A stretch of DNA of 64,000 bases from Bacteroidetes bacterium 43-16 (GCA_001897525.1 MKTB01000022.1:1-64000); one strand, 5' to 3'. Counted from the stretch's first letter, positions 9,344 through 17,446 are shown. Program-made: numbers and translations. The notes: generated by a model from the sequence alone, not told the origin.

Positions 9344-9889
9344 ATGAAAAAGTACTTATATACTCTTGTCACACTATCCCTTTTGGGATCAGTATCTTGC
9401 AAAAAGGAAATCACATCCACCTGTCGTTACAGCATTTTTTATGCTCCTTTTGGGTTTGCCTTTGAAGGCTTTACGTTAGAGGAAGTAGATACCCTAATCT
9501 TAAAAACATATGAACCGGGCACCGAATTCAGCACCCTTTTGCATACAGATACGATCTATACCATCCATCATGTACTTAAAGATAGCATACTCTATCGGGA
9601 CGAAGTGGCCGATGCAGGCAATATGGATTCGGGCTCAGGTTTTGGCCCTCTTGCTATAGGGTCGGAATATATTCTGGAAATCCCCGCCTTACAGTCGACC
9701 ATTAAAGTAAAAGAGCTAACACAAGGGCCAACCAGTCATACCTTCCAGGTGATTGGTCATTGTAGCCCCGGAGCAGGAACAGCAAGGTTCGCCAGCTATG
9801 GTGCGCAATTTGAGAGTATCTACCAGACTGCCCGGATAAAAGGGCTAAGCATGCGCCCCAATGACGTACCTGTATTGGTAAAAAAATAA
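9344..9889 (+). CDS. Lipoprotein of unknown function (paralogue of the next gene)
   Basis: This is a 181-residue protein with a lipoprotein signal peptide (lipobox LGSVSC at residues 15-20, followed by Lys-Lys). The mature N-terminus CRYSIFYAP...FEGF...LHTDTIY aligns with the gene at 10067 (CNYSVYQMP...FVGF...FHIDTL), so the two are diverged tandem paralogues. No catalytic motif or known domain was recognised. It is probably anchored in the outer membrane by its lipid. It lies after the paaZ terminator and is probably transcribed separately. Confidence 0.8.
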   Translation: MKKYLYTLVTLSLLGSVSCKKEITSTCRYSIFYAPFGFAFEGFTLEEVDTLILKTYEPGTEFSTLLHTDTIYTIHHVLKDSILYRDEVADAGNMDSGSGFGPLAIGSEYILEIPALQSTIKVKELTQGPTSHTFQVIGHCSPGAGTARFASYGAQFESIYQTARIKGLSMRPNDVPVLVKK

Positions 9890-10066
9890 AGTTCCCGGCT
9901 TGATCCAAAGGCTTAAAACCTTAGTACTCAGTATCCCTGGCATTATCATCAATAGATTTACATAGTGTTTCCTCAAAAACCGACTGTTTAATTGTAACAA
10001 CTTAACGTAATTGAAAAAGGTGCAAGCACCGAAGTTATCAAATACCATAATAAGGATTTCAAAATC

Positions 10067-10609
10067 ATGCTTATGAAACCCACTCTTTACCTTTTACTAC
10101 TCTTTTTCGGCCTGCATTTCTTGTCCTGCAAAAGAACAGGCCCTGTCAGATGCAACTACAGTGTTTATCAAATGCCAACCTCCTTAGCTTTTGTAGGGTT
10201 TGACAGTAGCGAAATGGACTTCATTACCTTATCGGTGTATGAGAAAGGAACGAATTTCCAAACATTATTCCACATAGACACCCTGGTTTCACCACAGTTC
10301 TTCAATATAAATGATACCTTTCTGAATTCTGAGAACAGAATGTATTCATTTGATCAGGGCTTTTTCAAGATAGTAGACTACTATGATTATAAAGTTGACC
10401 TACCTTCTGCAAATAAATCCTATTTGATCAGTAATTTTAAGACTTATGATCAGGATCAGGGCTATTATATTTCCAACGACGGACCATGCGGTAAGCTCCA
10501 GTTCGTGCAGTACGGATATATAAGTTATGAACTTGATGGCCAAACCGTGAGAATGCCTCACTTTCCACCATCTGCAAACAGCAGATATGTAGTATATGTA
10601 GTAAAATAA
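10067..10609 (+). CDS. Lipoprotein of unknown function, paralogue of the preceding gene
   Basis: This is a 180-residue protein with signal peptide and lipobox HFLSC, followed by Lys-Arg. It shares with the gene at 9344 the order of short motifs: C-YS, F-GF, Y-GT-FQTLFHIDTL, a late Cys (GPCGKLQFVQYG) and the C-terminal VYVVK/VLVKK. The start could also be the second Met at 10073. Its A+T content is higher than that of the housekeeping genes around it. The function is unknown. The 177-bp gap upstream shows no terminator. Confidence 0.75.
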   Translation: MLMKPTLYLLLLFFGLHFLSCKRTGPVRCNYSVYQMPTSLAFVGFDSSEMDFITLSVYEKGTNFQTLFHIDTLVSPQFFNINDTFLNSENRMYSFDQGFFKIVDYYDYKVDLPSANKSYLISNFKTYDQDQGYYISNDGPCGKLQFVQYGYISYELDGQTVRMPHFPPSANSRYVVYVVK

Positions 10610-10729
10610 ACCGGGATGAAAAACTGATACAACAGACTAATATTTTCCAGGTTGTTCAGATGAAAGAAAGAAGGGTAATCTGAACCCTCCGGATCAATAA
10701 AACTGAATTCATAAAACAATCCAGAAATT

Positions 10730-11182
10730 ATGAGCCATCAAGAAAAGCACTTGTACCTAAAGAAAAGCCGGCTTGTTGTTTTCCTCCTGTTTGCATTTAC
10801 CTTATTGAACTCTTCATGTGTGAATCATAAAAACAGGAAACTAAGCTTTAATTCATTCCTCCATCAATTTATGACGGATACTACTTTTCAAAAACAACAT
10901 ATTGAATACCCTTTAATGATTTACTATTCCGATGAAGACTTTCCGCTTGATATTCTTGAAAAAAGCATCAATGATAGCAACGCTTATACTTTCATTGATA
11001 TGGCAAATGATTTACCCCCGGGCTTAAATGACACAAACTTGTATCACATTCACATCAGCCAAAATACAGATACCATTTATTATCAAAAAATTACGAAAAG
11101 CAATAACATCAATATTACTTATACCTTTCTACGTGCAGAAAAATCCTATAAGCTATTTTCAATAGAAGACAATACAGATTAG
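10730..11182 (+). CDS. Small putative lipoprotein, unknown function
   Basis: This is a 150-residue protein. A basic N-terminus and a hydrophobic stretch (LVVFLLFAFTLLNSSC) end in a lipobox-like LNSSC, so it is probably an outer-membrane or periplasmic lipoprotein. It has no similarity that I can see to the two paralogous lipoproteins just upstream. The coding sequence is markedly AT-rich compared with neighbours, as is the following gap, which suggests an accessory gene. No domain was recognised. Confidence 0.65.
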   Translation: MSHQEKHLYLKKSRLVVFLLFAFTLLNSSCVNHKNRKLSFNSFLHQFMTDTTFQKQHIEYPLMIYYSDEDFPLDILEKSINDSNAYTFIDMANDLPPGLNDTNLYHIHISQNTDTIYYQKITKSNNINITYTFLRAEKSYKLFSIEDNTD

Positions 11183-11470
11183 TGGTATAAAAATCTTTGC
11201 CAGTGAAAGTATTTCAGCAAGTGAAGCACCTTTTACCAATAACTAAGGCTGTTCTATATAAACCTCAGCGTTAGTAATGCGCACGGTTTTGGTATATTTT
11301 GCTATAGCAAAACTTTTTGTCCTGATCAGAGCCAAATTAAATGATCATTCCAGTAAAATATAGCAAAATATCTATATAATGACTTAAATAATAGAAATAC
11401 CTCGTATTACTTTAATATTTTAAAAATTTACACATAACAATGAATAAAATACTACACAGAAGCATTCTCA
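11183..11470. other. AT-rich convergent gap with a 16-bp perfect palindrome
   Basis: This 288-bp gap lies between convergent genes and has no ORF of note. TTTTGCTATAGCAAAA at 11297-11312 is a perfect palindrome without a loop. The half-site TATAGCAAAA recurs at about 11358. It could be an operator or a weak bidirectional terminator; nothing else is visible. Confidence 0.4.
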
Positions 11471-11893
11471 TCAGGGTTTCGGGTAGTTGGCCACCAGCAT
11501 TTCGGCTACCACTTTATCGATCGGCAGGTCTACCTCTTCGGGTAGCGATGCATCTATAGGATAAAAATAGACCGTACCCGTATCGGATAGCTGAGGTATA
11601 GCTTCAAGATCGGGCACATCCACCAGGTAATAAATACTGATGACCTGCGTATCATTAAAGGCAGACTGCTGGAAAAAATCAGTGGTGTAAAAATGCCGGA
11701 AATTGAGCGGCTCTATCTCCAGCTCTTCCCGGAACTCGCGCCTCAGCGCATCCAGCGTACCTTCCCCGTACTCCAGTCCGCCACCGGGAAACTTGGTGAA
11801 CACATGATGTTTATAATGCTCAAAGCTAAGCAGTACTTTATTTTCCGGGTGAATGAGGATACCATACACCCGTACATTAAAACGTTTATCCAT
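11471..11893 (-). CDS. Nudix hydrolase
   Basis: This 140-residue protein has a complete Nudix box (G-x5-E-x7-REFREELEI at about residues 38-60), the Mg-binding helix that cleaves nucleoside diphosphates linked to another moiety. The surrounding beta strands (RVYGILIHPENKVLLSFEHY and KFPGGGLEYGEG) fit the fold. The substrate cannot be read from sequence; the family includes nucleotide-sugar, dinucleoside-polyphosphate and oxidised-dNTP hydrolases. The gene stands alone, convergent with the lipoprotein at 10730 and followed upstream by the repeat-rich gap. Confidence 0.85.
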   Translation of the reverse strand: MDKRFNVRVYGILIHPENKVLLSFEHYKHHVFTKFPGGGLEYGEGTLDALRREFREELEIEPLNFRHFYTTDFFQQSAFNDTQVISIYYLVDVPDLEAIPQLSDTGTVYFYPIDASLPEEVDLPIDKVVAEMLVANYPKP

Positions 11894-12600
11894 TAATGGG
11901 AAGTTTTTAATTGTTAATGGTTAATTATTAGTAATCAGGCCTTGATGTCCTAAAGGGCCGGGCATCCACAAGTGAAGACATCTCTTTTCCTCATAACTTA
12001 GATTGCGCTGCTTCATCCATTTCTTCTTTGCTCGAAGTTTCTTACAATCGATAGGCCGAACCACACTCCACCCTTCGATATGCTCGGGGTGACATCAAAG
12101 CCTGGTGTCCTGTTGAGCACTGTTGAAGCAGCAGGGCTTCACCCTTGGACTGAGCTGTGGGTGATAGAGCAAGGACCGTCATGTCGACCGAGCGATAGCG
12201 AGCGGAGACATCTTTTCTTAATTATTAATGGTTAATTTATAGTAGTCATTCACCATTAATCAAGATTTCTCGACTCCATTACATTGCGCTCGAAATGACG
12301 AGCGGTATTGAGATTTCTCAACTCTATTTCATTCGCCCGGGATGACGAGCTACGTTTAAGCCCTTCGACACTATTCATGATTAAAGAACAAAGACCGTCA
12401 TGTCGACCAAGCGATAGCGCGTGGAGACATCTAATTAGTAATTATAAAAGACTACTCAACTCCATTTCATTTGTTCGGAATGACGAGCTACATTTAAGCC
12501 CTTCGACACTATTCATGATGAAAGAACAAGGACCGTCATGTCGACCAAGAGCAAAACCTATAAGGTTTCAAAAACCTTATAGGTTTACTACAACTCGTTT
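11894..12600. repeat. 700-bp non-coding gap built from short dispersed and tandem repeats
   Basis: At least two repeat units occur here. Unit A (AGATTTCTCGACTCCATT... to GACGAG, ~40 bp) is at 12263-12302, 12311-12349 and 12449-12487, with an inverted copy at 40443-40482. Unit B (GACCGTCATGTCGACC...GGAGACATCT) is at about 12173-12213 and 12393-12432 and is cut short at 12531-12550. From 12317 onwards the sequence repeats with a period of 138 bp. The AT-rich string TTAATGGTTAAT is at about 11914 and 12226, with a close variant at 40496. The short ORF readable through this area is a by-product of the repeats. Confidence 0.75.
12554..12586. repeat. Dispersed palindrome, copy 1 (15-bp stem)
   Basis: AAACCTATAAGGTTT (12554-12568) and its exact reverse complement (12572-12586) are separated by three bases. 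The same palindrome occurs at 25680-25712 and 40392-40423. This copy lies 15 bp beyond the stop of the YARHG lipoprotein, interrupts a unit-B repeat, and can serve as a terminator. Confidence 0.85.
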
Positions 12601-13491
12601 TTAACGCCCGAAAGTATCGTAATTATCCTCCGCGTATTTTTCAAATTTCTTCAGCAGAACAATATTGTCTTTTTCCAGTTGCGTTAAATCCCCGTCCACA
12701 TTATTGTTCATAGGCACATACCAATCCACCTGGTCAAAGAACTGCCGCACCGATTTCTTTTTAAACGAGTAACCATGACGCGCAAAGATCGTATTGCGGA
12801 TGATCTCCAGGTCCAGCTTCTTAAGGTTTTTAAGATCCGATTCTTTCAGTTTATTTTTAGATGCATTTAAGGTATATACACTTTCAGAAGCCGTCCGGTA
12901 GTAATCATTTACTGTAGTATCCGTCTTCCCGTCTTCGTTCACATACAATTCAGATTTCCGTTTTGCACTTTCCCAATCCACATATTCCCAATCTTCTGGC
13001 AACATACGATTGGCATTGTAAACAAAAGGCTGCTTTTTAAGTACAAATTTTTTACTCGGGCTTCTCACCAGCTGATCATAAGATTCCCAGGTACCCACCA
13101 GGCTGTCGCCCTGGATCACAAAGGAAAATTTACCATCATGCGGATCATTACCCGGCTCATCCATCTCAAAGCGGTAAGCATTACCATCTACAGTTAAATT
13201 ACCGCTCATAGGGCGGTCATTACCCTTCACAATACTCCTTGCAGATACACCCTTTTCCGTGATCTGGCCGATGCTGATATTGATCTTCGCCGGTTCAATA
13301 TATTCTGTCGCATCTTCTGCAGCATCTTCAAACATCCCTACATAATTACCATACAGCTCTGTATGTATCTCTTGTACAGGTACCTCTTCCTTGGCAGCAG
13401 GAGATTCCATAGACTGCTGCTGCGCCGGTTCATTATTACAGGCAGCAGCCAGCATGACGAAACCCATTAAGGGGATAAAATATTTTTTCAT
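12601..13491 (-). CDS. YARHG-domain lipoprotein
   Basis: This is a 296-residue protein with a lipoprotein signal (VMLAAACNN, Cys18) and a low-complexity Gln/Ala/Pro/Glu linker. The middle region (about 55-160) is rich in beta strands. A C-terminal YARHG-type domain at about 230-290 contains NTIFARHGYSFK...FFDQVDWYVP, the signature of that small extracellular module. The molecular role of YARHG domains is not established. A possible promoter box lies at 13515-13522, inside the end of the DUF2306 gene upstream. Copy 1 of the dispersed palindrome follows the stop. Confidence 0.85.
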   Translation of the reverse strand: MKKYFIPLMGFVMLAAACNNEPAQQQSMESPAAKEEVPVQEIHTELYGNYVGMFEDAAEDATEYIEPAKINISIGQITEKGVSARSIVKGNDRPMSGNLTVDGNAYRFEMDEPGNDPHDGKFSFVIQGDSLVGTWESYDQLVRSPSKKFVLKKQPFVYNANRMLPEDWEYVDWESAKRKSELYVNEDGKTDTTVNDYYRTASESVYTLNASKNKLKESDLKNLKKLDLEIIRNTIFARHGYSFKKKSVRQFFDQVDWYVPMNNNVDGDLTQLEKDNIVLLKKFEKYAEDNYDTFGR

Positions 13492-13513
13492 TCCAGGAAC
13501 GTTTAAACAATGA

Positions 13514-14164
13514 TCAAATATAGACTTTTCTTTTGTTGCTTCGATAACGGATCAGCCATTCGGTAAACAGTAAATTAGGGATCCAGCTAAGCCCCGATAC
13601 CAGGACATATACATCCATAGGTGGCGGTGCCCACACTTTTACAATAATCACTTTATATAAACGCAGCGTGATCGCCGATAAAGCCAATGCAAAACTACGC
13701 ATCATATAATGTTTATGTGCTTTATATTGCCCGTTTTTTGCCGTCATCAGGGCTTTCAGGGTGAACCAGAACCAGAGTATGGCCAGGAGGGAAAAGAACA
13801 GCACGGCTACCGGGCCGCCATTGGCATGCCAGCCGATCACCAGTCCCGAAGGTGCTGCCAGGAGCAAAACCGTCAGTACATAAACATAACCAATGATCCT
13901 GTGTACCCTTTTATTACGCTTCAGCAGCTTATTATTGAACTGGGTAAAGCCCGCAGGCAGGCAGAAAACAGCACTGTACACATGTATATAAAAAAACGGC
14001 AGATAATAGCTATAGGTCTGTACTTCCGTCTGTTTGATCTGTAAAAAAGCAAGATCCGCAGCCCAGGGCACATACTTTAGCGTGATCTGCAACATCAGCA
14101 GGCAAAAAAATGCGAAACTGAGGTACAGCGCTCCTTTAAACCAGTTATGTAGAGCAAACTTCAT
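13514..14164 (-). CDS. DUF2306-family integral membrane protein
   Basis: This is a 216-residue protein with six or seven hydrophobic helices. The motif NKRVHRIIGYVYV after the third helix and the later YKAHKHYMMRSFALALSAITLRL are characteristic of DUF2306 membrane proteins. The paired His residues in helices resemble cytochrome b561-like folds, but the biochemical role of the family is not known. It is 22 bp upstream of the YARHG lipoprotein on the same strand, so co-transcription is possible. Confidence 0.75.
   Translation of the reverse strand: MKFALHNWFKGALYLSFAFFCLLMLQITLKYVPWAADLAFLQIKQTEVQTYSYYLPFFYIHVYSAVFCLPAGFTQFNNKLLKRNKRVHRIIGYVYVLTVLLLAAPSGLVIGWHANGGPVAVLFFSLLAILWFWFTLKALMTAKNGQYKAHKHYMMRSFALALSAITLRLYKVIIVKVWAPPPMDVYVLVSGLSWIPNLLFTEWLIRYRSNKRKVYI
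13515..13522 (-). promoter_or_regulatory. Possible -7 box for the YARHG lipoprotein
   Basis: On the minus strand this reads TATATTTG (TAnnTTTG), 23 bp before the ATG at 13491. No clear -33 element is present, so support is moderate. Confidence 0.35.
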
Positions 14165-14324
14165 CGTGAGAAATTTACGGTATTTAGTTCAAAAAAACAT
14201 AATTATTTTTATATCAGGCAGGTAAATTTGACCAAAATCAATAGTGGCCGCCACTTCGAAATTTCATAATTCCTTTTTCAACATCTTGTGTATAACCAAA
14301 ACAATAAAGCCATCCGCAAAATGC

Positions 14325-14332
14325 TACTTTTG
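14325..14332 (+). promoter_or_regulatory. -7 promoter box ahead of the B12 riboswitch
   Basis: TACTTTTG matches TAnnTTTG. A transcript starting about 5 nt later (near 14337) would begin just upstream of the riboswitch P1 stem at 14353. No convincing -33 element was seen. Confidence 0.5.
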
Positions 14333-14352
14333 AATTCGAAATTAAGTCTACC

Positions 14353-14471
14353 AGACATGGGCACCTCCGGCAAGCGGAGGGAGAACACAGGAGAATCATG
14401 TGAAATTCATGAGCTGTTGCGCAACTGTAAAGAATCATACATTCTATAGCCAGACCGCCTGTCCGATGTCT
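14353..14471 (+). ncRNA. Adenosylcobalamin (B12) riboswitch aptamer upstream of nrdB
   Basis: The fold can be traced by eye. P1 is AGACAT (14353-14358) with ATGTCT (14466-14471). Next comes GGGCA (14359-14363) with TGTCC (14460-14464). A side hairpin pairs CCTCCG (14364-14369) with CGGAGG (14375-14380). The conserved core GGGAGAACACAGGAGAAT follows, with a CATG/CATG hairpin at 14397-14411. GCGCAACTGTAA at 14420-14431 corresponds to the universal CCGCAACTGTAA-type motif. A small hairpin is AGAAT/ATTCT (14431-14445), and the B12 box is AGCCAGACCGCCTGTC (14448-14463). In known systems binding of adenosylcobalamin turns the downstream gene off. The 115-nt segment to the nrdB ATG should hold the expression platform; I see a TTTGC-TTTC-GCAAA hairpin but no T-run terminator, which favours translational control. 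Confidence 0.88.
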
Positions 14472-14586
14472 AAAGACTTTGCTTTCGCAAAAAAGGCATT
14501 GTCTGCAACATTGAGCGCATAGCACGCTGTGGCAGCATTGTCGACCCTTAAAAGCAAACAATTAAACCACAAAATATTAACAGGCT

Positions 14587-15561
14587 ATGAGCATTTTTGA
14601 TTACAGGCAGCACTATAAACCTTTTGAATACCCCGAGGTTTTACAGTATACAGACGCTATCAACAAATCTTTCTGGGTACATAGCGAGGTGGACTTCACC
14701 GCAGACCTGCAGGATTTTCACTCCCATCTTGATACACACGAAAGAATGGCGATCAAGAAAAGTCTGCTGGCCATCGCACAGATCGAGGTAAGCGTAAAAA
14801 CCTTCTGGGGCAACCTGTACCAGCATATGCCGAAACCCGAATTCAACGGCCTGGGCAGTACCTTTGCAGAATGCGAGTTCCGCCACTCAGAAGCTTATTC
14901 CCGTTTATTGGAAGTATTGGGCTACAGTTCAGAATTTGAAAAGATCATTGAAGTACCGGTGATCAAAAAGCGTATCGCTTACCTGGGCGCAGCATTGAAA
15001 GATGCCAAAAGCACCCAACCGCATGAGTACATCACCTCCCTGGTACTGTTCACGATACTGATCGAGAACGTATCCCTGTTCAGCCAGTTTGCCATTATCC
15101 TTTACTTTACCCGTTTTAAGGGATACATGAAGAATACCAGCAATATCATTGCCTGGACTTCTGTTGACGAGCAGATCCATGCCAATGCCGGTATCTACCT
15201 GATCAACCAGATCAAAAAAGAATTCCCTGAATACCTGGACCTGGCCAAGCAGTCCAACATACAAGAGATCATCGAAGAATCTTTAGCCATCGAGGCCGAC
15301 ATCCTGGATTGGATCTTTGAAGACGGAGAACTGGAAAAAATAAGCAAGACCGATATCTTAAACTTCATGAAATACCGCATCGATGACAGCCTGGTGAAGA
15401 TCGGCATGTCCAAGATCTACAACATATCTGAAGTAGAATACAGCCCTATGCGCTGGTTTGAAGAAGAAGTATTTGCCAACAGCCTGGACGATTTCTTTGC
15501 CAAGCGCCCGGTAGACTACACCAAACACGACAAGAGCATTACAGCAATGGATTTGTTTTAA
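14587..15561 (+). CDS. nrdB: Class Ia ribonucleotide reductase, beta (radical) subunit
   Basis: This is a 324-residue ferritin-like diiron protein that houses the tyrosyl radical used by NrdA to reduce ribonucleotides. Ligands can be placed: Glu67, Glu97 and His100 in AECEFRHSEAY, then Glu in LIENVSLFSQF and EQIH in SVDEQIHANAG. The radical tyrosine is present as Tyr104 (E-x2-H-x3-Y, as Glu115-His118-Tyr122 in E. coli). The acidic C-terminal tail ending in MDLF is the segment that binds the alpha subunit. There is no N-terminal ATP-cone. The gene lies directly behind a B12 riboswitch and 78 bp upstream of nrdA. Confidence 0.95.
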   Translation: MSIFDYRQHYKPFEYPEVLQYTDAINKSFWVHSEVDFTADLQDFHSHLDTHERMAIKKSLLAIAQIEVSVKTFWGNLYQHMPKPEFNGLGSTFAECEFRHSEAYSRLLEVLGYSSEFEKIIEVPVIKKRIAYLGAALKDAKSTQPHEYITSLVLFTILIENVSLFSQFAIILYFTRFKGYMKNTSNIIAWTSVDEQIHANAGIYLINQIKKEFPEYLDLAKQSNIQEIIEESLAIEADILDWIFEDGELEKISKTDILNFMKYRIDDSLVKIGMSKIYNISEVEYSPMRWFEEEVFANSLDDFFAKRPVDYTKHDKSITAMDLF

Positions 15562-15579
15562 TTAAAAAGTAAAAATTAA

Positions 15580-15610
15580 AAAGTCAAAACCTTGTTTATC
15601 TTTTGACTTT
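15580..15610 (+). promoter_or_regulatory. Hairpin between nrdB and nrdA
   Basis: AAAGTCAAAA (15580-15589) pairs perfectly with TTTTGACTTT (15601-15610) around an 11-nt loop. It lies in the 78-bp gap between the two reductase genes and is followed by AT-rich sequence. It may set the ratio of the two subunits by mRNA processing or partial termination. Confidence 0.45.
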
Positions 15611-15639
15611 TGACTTTAATATTTTGAATTTAGGAATTT

Positions 15640-17286
15640 ATGGAAAGACTTTGGTGGCTCAATGAAGAGAGCGAGCAAATACTCAACAGGGGATATCTGT
15701 TAAAAGGAGAATCGGTAGAAGGAGCAATAGACCGCGTATGTACAGCAGCAGCACAGCGCCTGTATAAACCTGAATTTAAAGAAGGGTTTAAAGAGTTGAT
15801 CGAGAAAGGCTGGATGAGCTTAAGCTCCCCGATCTGGGCCAATATGGGTACAGAGCGCGGCTTGCCTATTTCCTGCTTCAATGTTCACGTACCGGACCAT
15901 ATAGAAGGCATCACCCATAAACTGGGCGAAGTGATCATGCAAACCAAAATAGGCGGGGGTACCTCCGGCTATTTCGGTGGCTTAAGAGAAAGAGGAAGTG
16001 CAGTAACGGATAACGGAAAAAGTAGTGGTGCGGTAAGCTTCATGAAACTGTTTGACACAGCTATGGATACCATTTCCCAGGGTGGCGTGCGCCGTGGTGC
16101 TTTTGCAGCCTACCTGGACATCGACCATCCGGATATAGAAGAATTCCTGAACATCAAAAACATCGGTAGCCCTATCCAGAACCTCTTCTTCGGGGTTTGT
16201 GTAGCCGACTACTGGATGCAGGAAATGATCGATGGCGATATGGCTAAACGTGAGATCTGGGCCAAAGTACTGGAATCCCGTCAGCAAAAAGGGCTGCCTT
16301 ACATTTTCTTTACCGATAATGTAAACCGCAACAAACCGCAGGTGTACAAAGACCTGAATATGCAGATCAATGCCAGCAACCTCTGTTCTGAGATCGCATT
16401 ACCTTCTTCCAAAGATGAATCATTTATCTGCTGCCTGTCTTCCATGAACCTGGAATTGTATGATGAGTGGAAAGATACAGAAGCCGTAAAAATGGCGACC
16501 TTCTTCCTGGATGCGGTATTGCAGGAATTCATTGCCAAAACAGAAGACAATTATTACCTCGCGAATGCCAACCGCTTTGCAAAACGCCACAGAGCTTTAG
16601 GGCTGGGCGTACTGGGCTGGCACTCTTATTTACAGAAAAACAGGATACCATTTGAAGGCTTACGTGCCAAGCAACTGACCCACGAGATCTTCAAACATAT
16701 TCACGAAAAATCCGATAAAGCCACCCAGGAACTGGCCGCTATATACGGAGAGCCGGAAGTATTAAAAGGTTACGGCAGGCGCAATACCACTTTACTGGCC
16801 ATTGCACCTACTACCTCTTCTTCAGCTATCTTAGGCCAATCCTCCCCGGGAATTGAGCCCTTCAGCAGCAACTACTATAAAGCAGGTCTGTCTAAAGGTA
16901 ACTTCATGCGTAAGAATAAATACCTGCGCACCCTGCTGGAAGAAAAAGGCATGGATAATGAAGACACCTGGCGCAGCATCATGCTCAATAATGGTAGCGT
17001 ACAACACCTGGACGAGCTGAGCCAGCAGGAGAAAGACGTATTCAAAACCTTTAAGGAAATCTCCCAGCTGGAGATCATCCAGCAGGCCTCTATCCGCCAG
17101 GCATTCATCGACCAGGCACAGAGCCTTAACCTGAACATCCCTTCCAATCTTGCCATCAAGGAAGTAAACCGCCTGATGATCGAAGCCTGGAAACTGGGCG
17201 TAAAAACCCTGTACTATCAACGCAGTCAAAGTGTGTCCAAAGAGTTGGTCAACAACCTGGTCACCTGCAGCAGTTGCGAATCTTAG
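15640..17286 (+). CDS. nrdA: Class Ia ribonucleotide reductase, alpha (catalytic) subunit, short form without ATP-cone
   Basis: It reduces ribonucleoside diphosphates to deoxyribonucleotides with NrdB. Catalytic residues are recognisable: Cys79 in LPISCFNV; Asn247-Cys249-Glu251 in NLCSEIALP (thiyl radical centre); a Cys in FICCLSSM; the radical-transfer pair YY in TLYYQRSQ; and the C-terminal redox pair Cys543/Cys546. At 548 residues it is about 200 shorter than E. coli NrdA. The N-terminus starts almost directly at the catalytic barrel, so the ATP-cone overall-activity domain is absent. A strong terminator follows. The nrdB-nrdA order under a single promoter and riboswitch implies co-expression. 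Confidence 0.93.
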   Translation: MERLWWLNEESEQILNRGYLLKGESVEGAIDRVCTAAAQRLYKPEFKEGFKELIEKGWMSLSSPIWANMGTERGLPISCFNVHVPDHIEGITHKLGEVIMQTKIGGGTSGYFGGLRERGSAVTDNGKSSGAVSFMKLFDTAMDTISQGGVRRGAFAAYLDIDHPDIEEFLNIKNIGSPIQNLFFGVCVADYWMQEMIDGDMAKREIWAKVLESRQQKGLPYIFFTDNVNRNKPQVYKDLNMQINASNLCSEIALPSSKDESFICCLSSMNLELYDEWKDTEAVKMATFFLDAVLQEFIAKTEDNYYLANANRFAKRHRALGLGVLGWHSYLQKNRIPFEGLRAKQLTHEIFKHIHEKSDKATQELAAIYGEPEVLKGYGRRNTTLLAIAPTTSSSAILGQSSPGIEPFSSNYYKAGLSKGNFMRKNKYLRTLLEEKGMDNEDTWRSIMLNNGSVQHLDELSQQEKDVFKTFKEISQLEIIQQASIRQAFIDQAQSLNLNIPSNLAIKEVNRLMIEAWKLGVKTLYYQRSQSVSKELVNNLVTCSSCES

Positions 17287-17311
17287 AAGTTTTAGTTTGT
17301 TATACAATCAG

Positions 17312-17341
17312 AAGGAAGCCTTAAGGCTTCCTTTATTTTTT
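17312..17341 (+). terminator. Intrinsic terminator after nrdA
   Basis: AAGGAAGCC (17312-17320), loop TTAA, GGCTTCCTT (17325-17333), then TATTTTTT. The 9-bp stem is perfect. Confidence 0.9.
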
Positions 17342-17446
17342 GCCCAAAATTCACCTCTGCCCAACGGATATTAGTTTTTCTACAATTAGCAGACAATTCC
17401 CCGGCTTTGTTTACACTGGCGTGACAGCCCTGCCCTTTCCCTGGGA

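Noticed and set aside
12170-12600. CRISPR-like repeated units
   Set aside because: Repeat copies vary in sequence, spacing is irregular (45, 138 bp), and there are no similar-length spacers or cas genes.
12308-12604. 98-residue ORF on the plus strand
   Set aside because: It runs through tandem non-coding repeats and a palindrome; its internal repetition just mirrors the DNA repeats, and it has no promoter or start support.
14238-14561. 107-residue Cys-rich ORF on the minus strand
   Set aside because: It overlaps the B12 riboswitch in antisense; the cysteines come from structured RNA sequence, and no start signal is visible.
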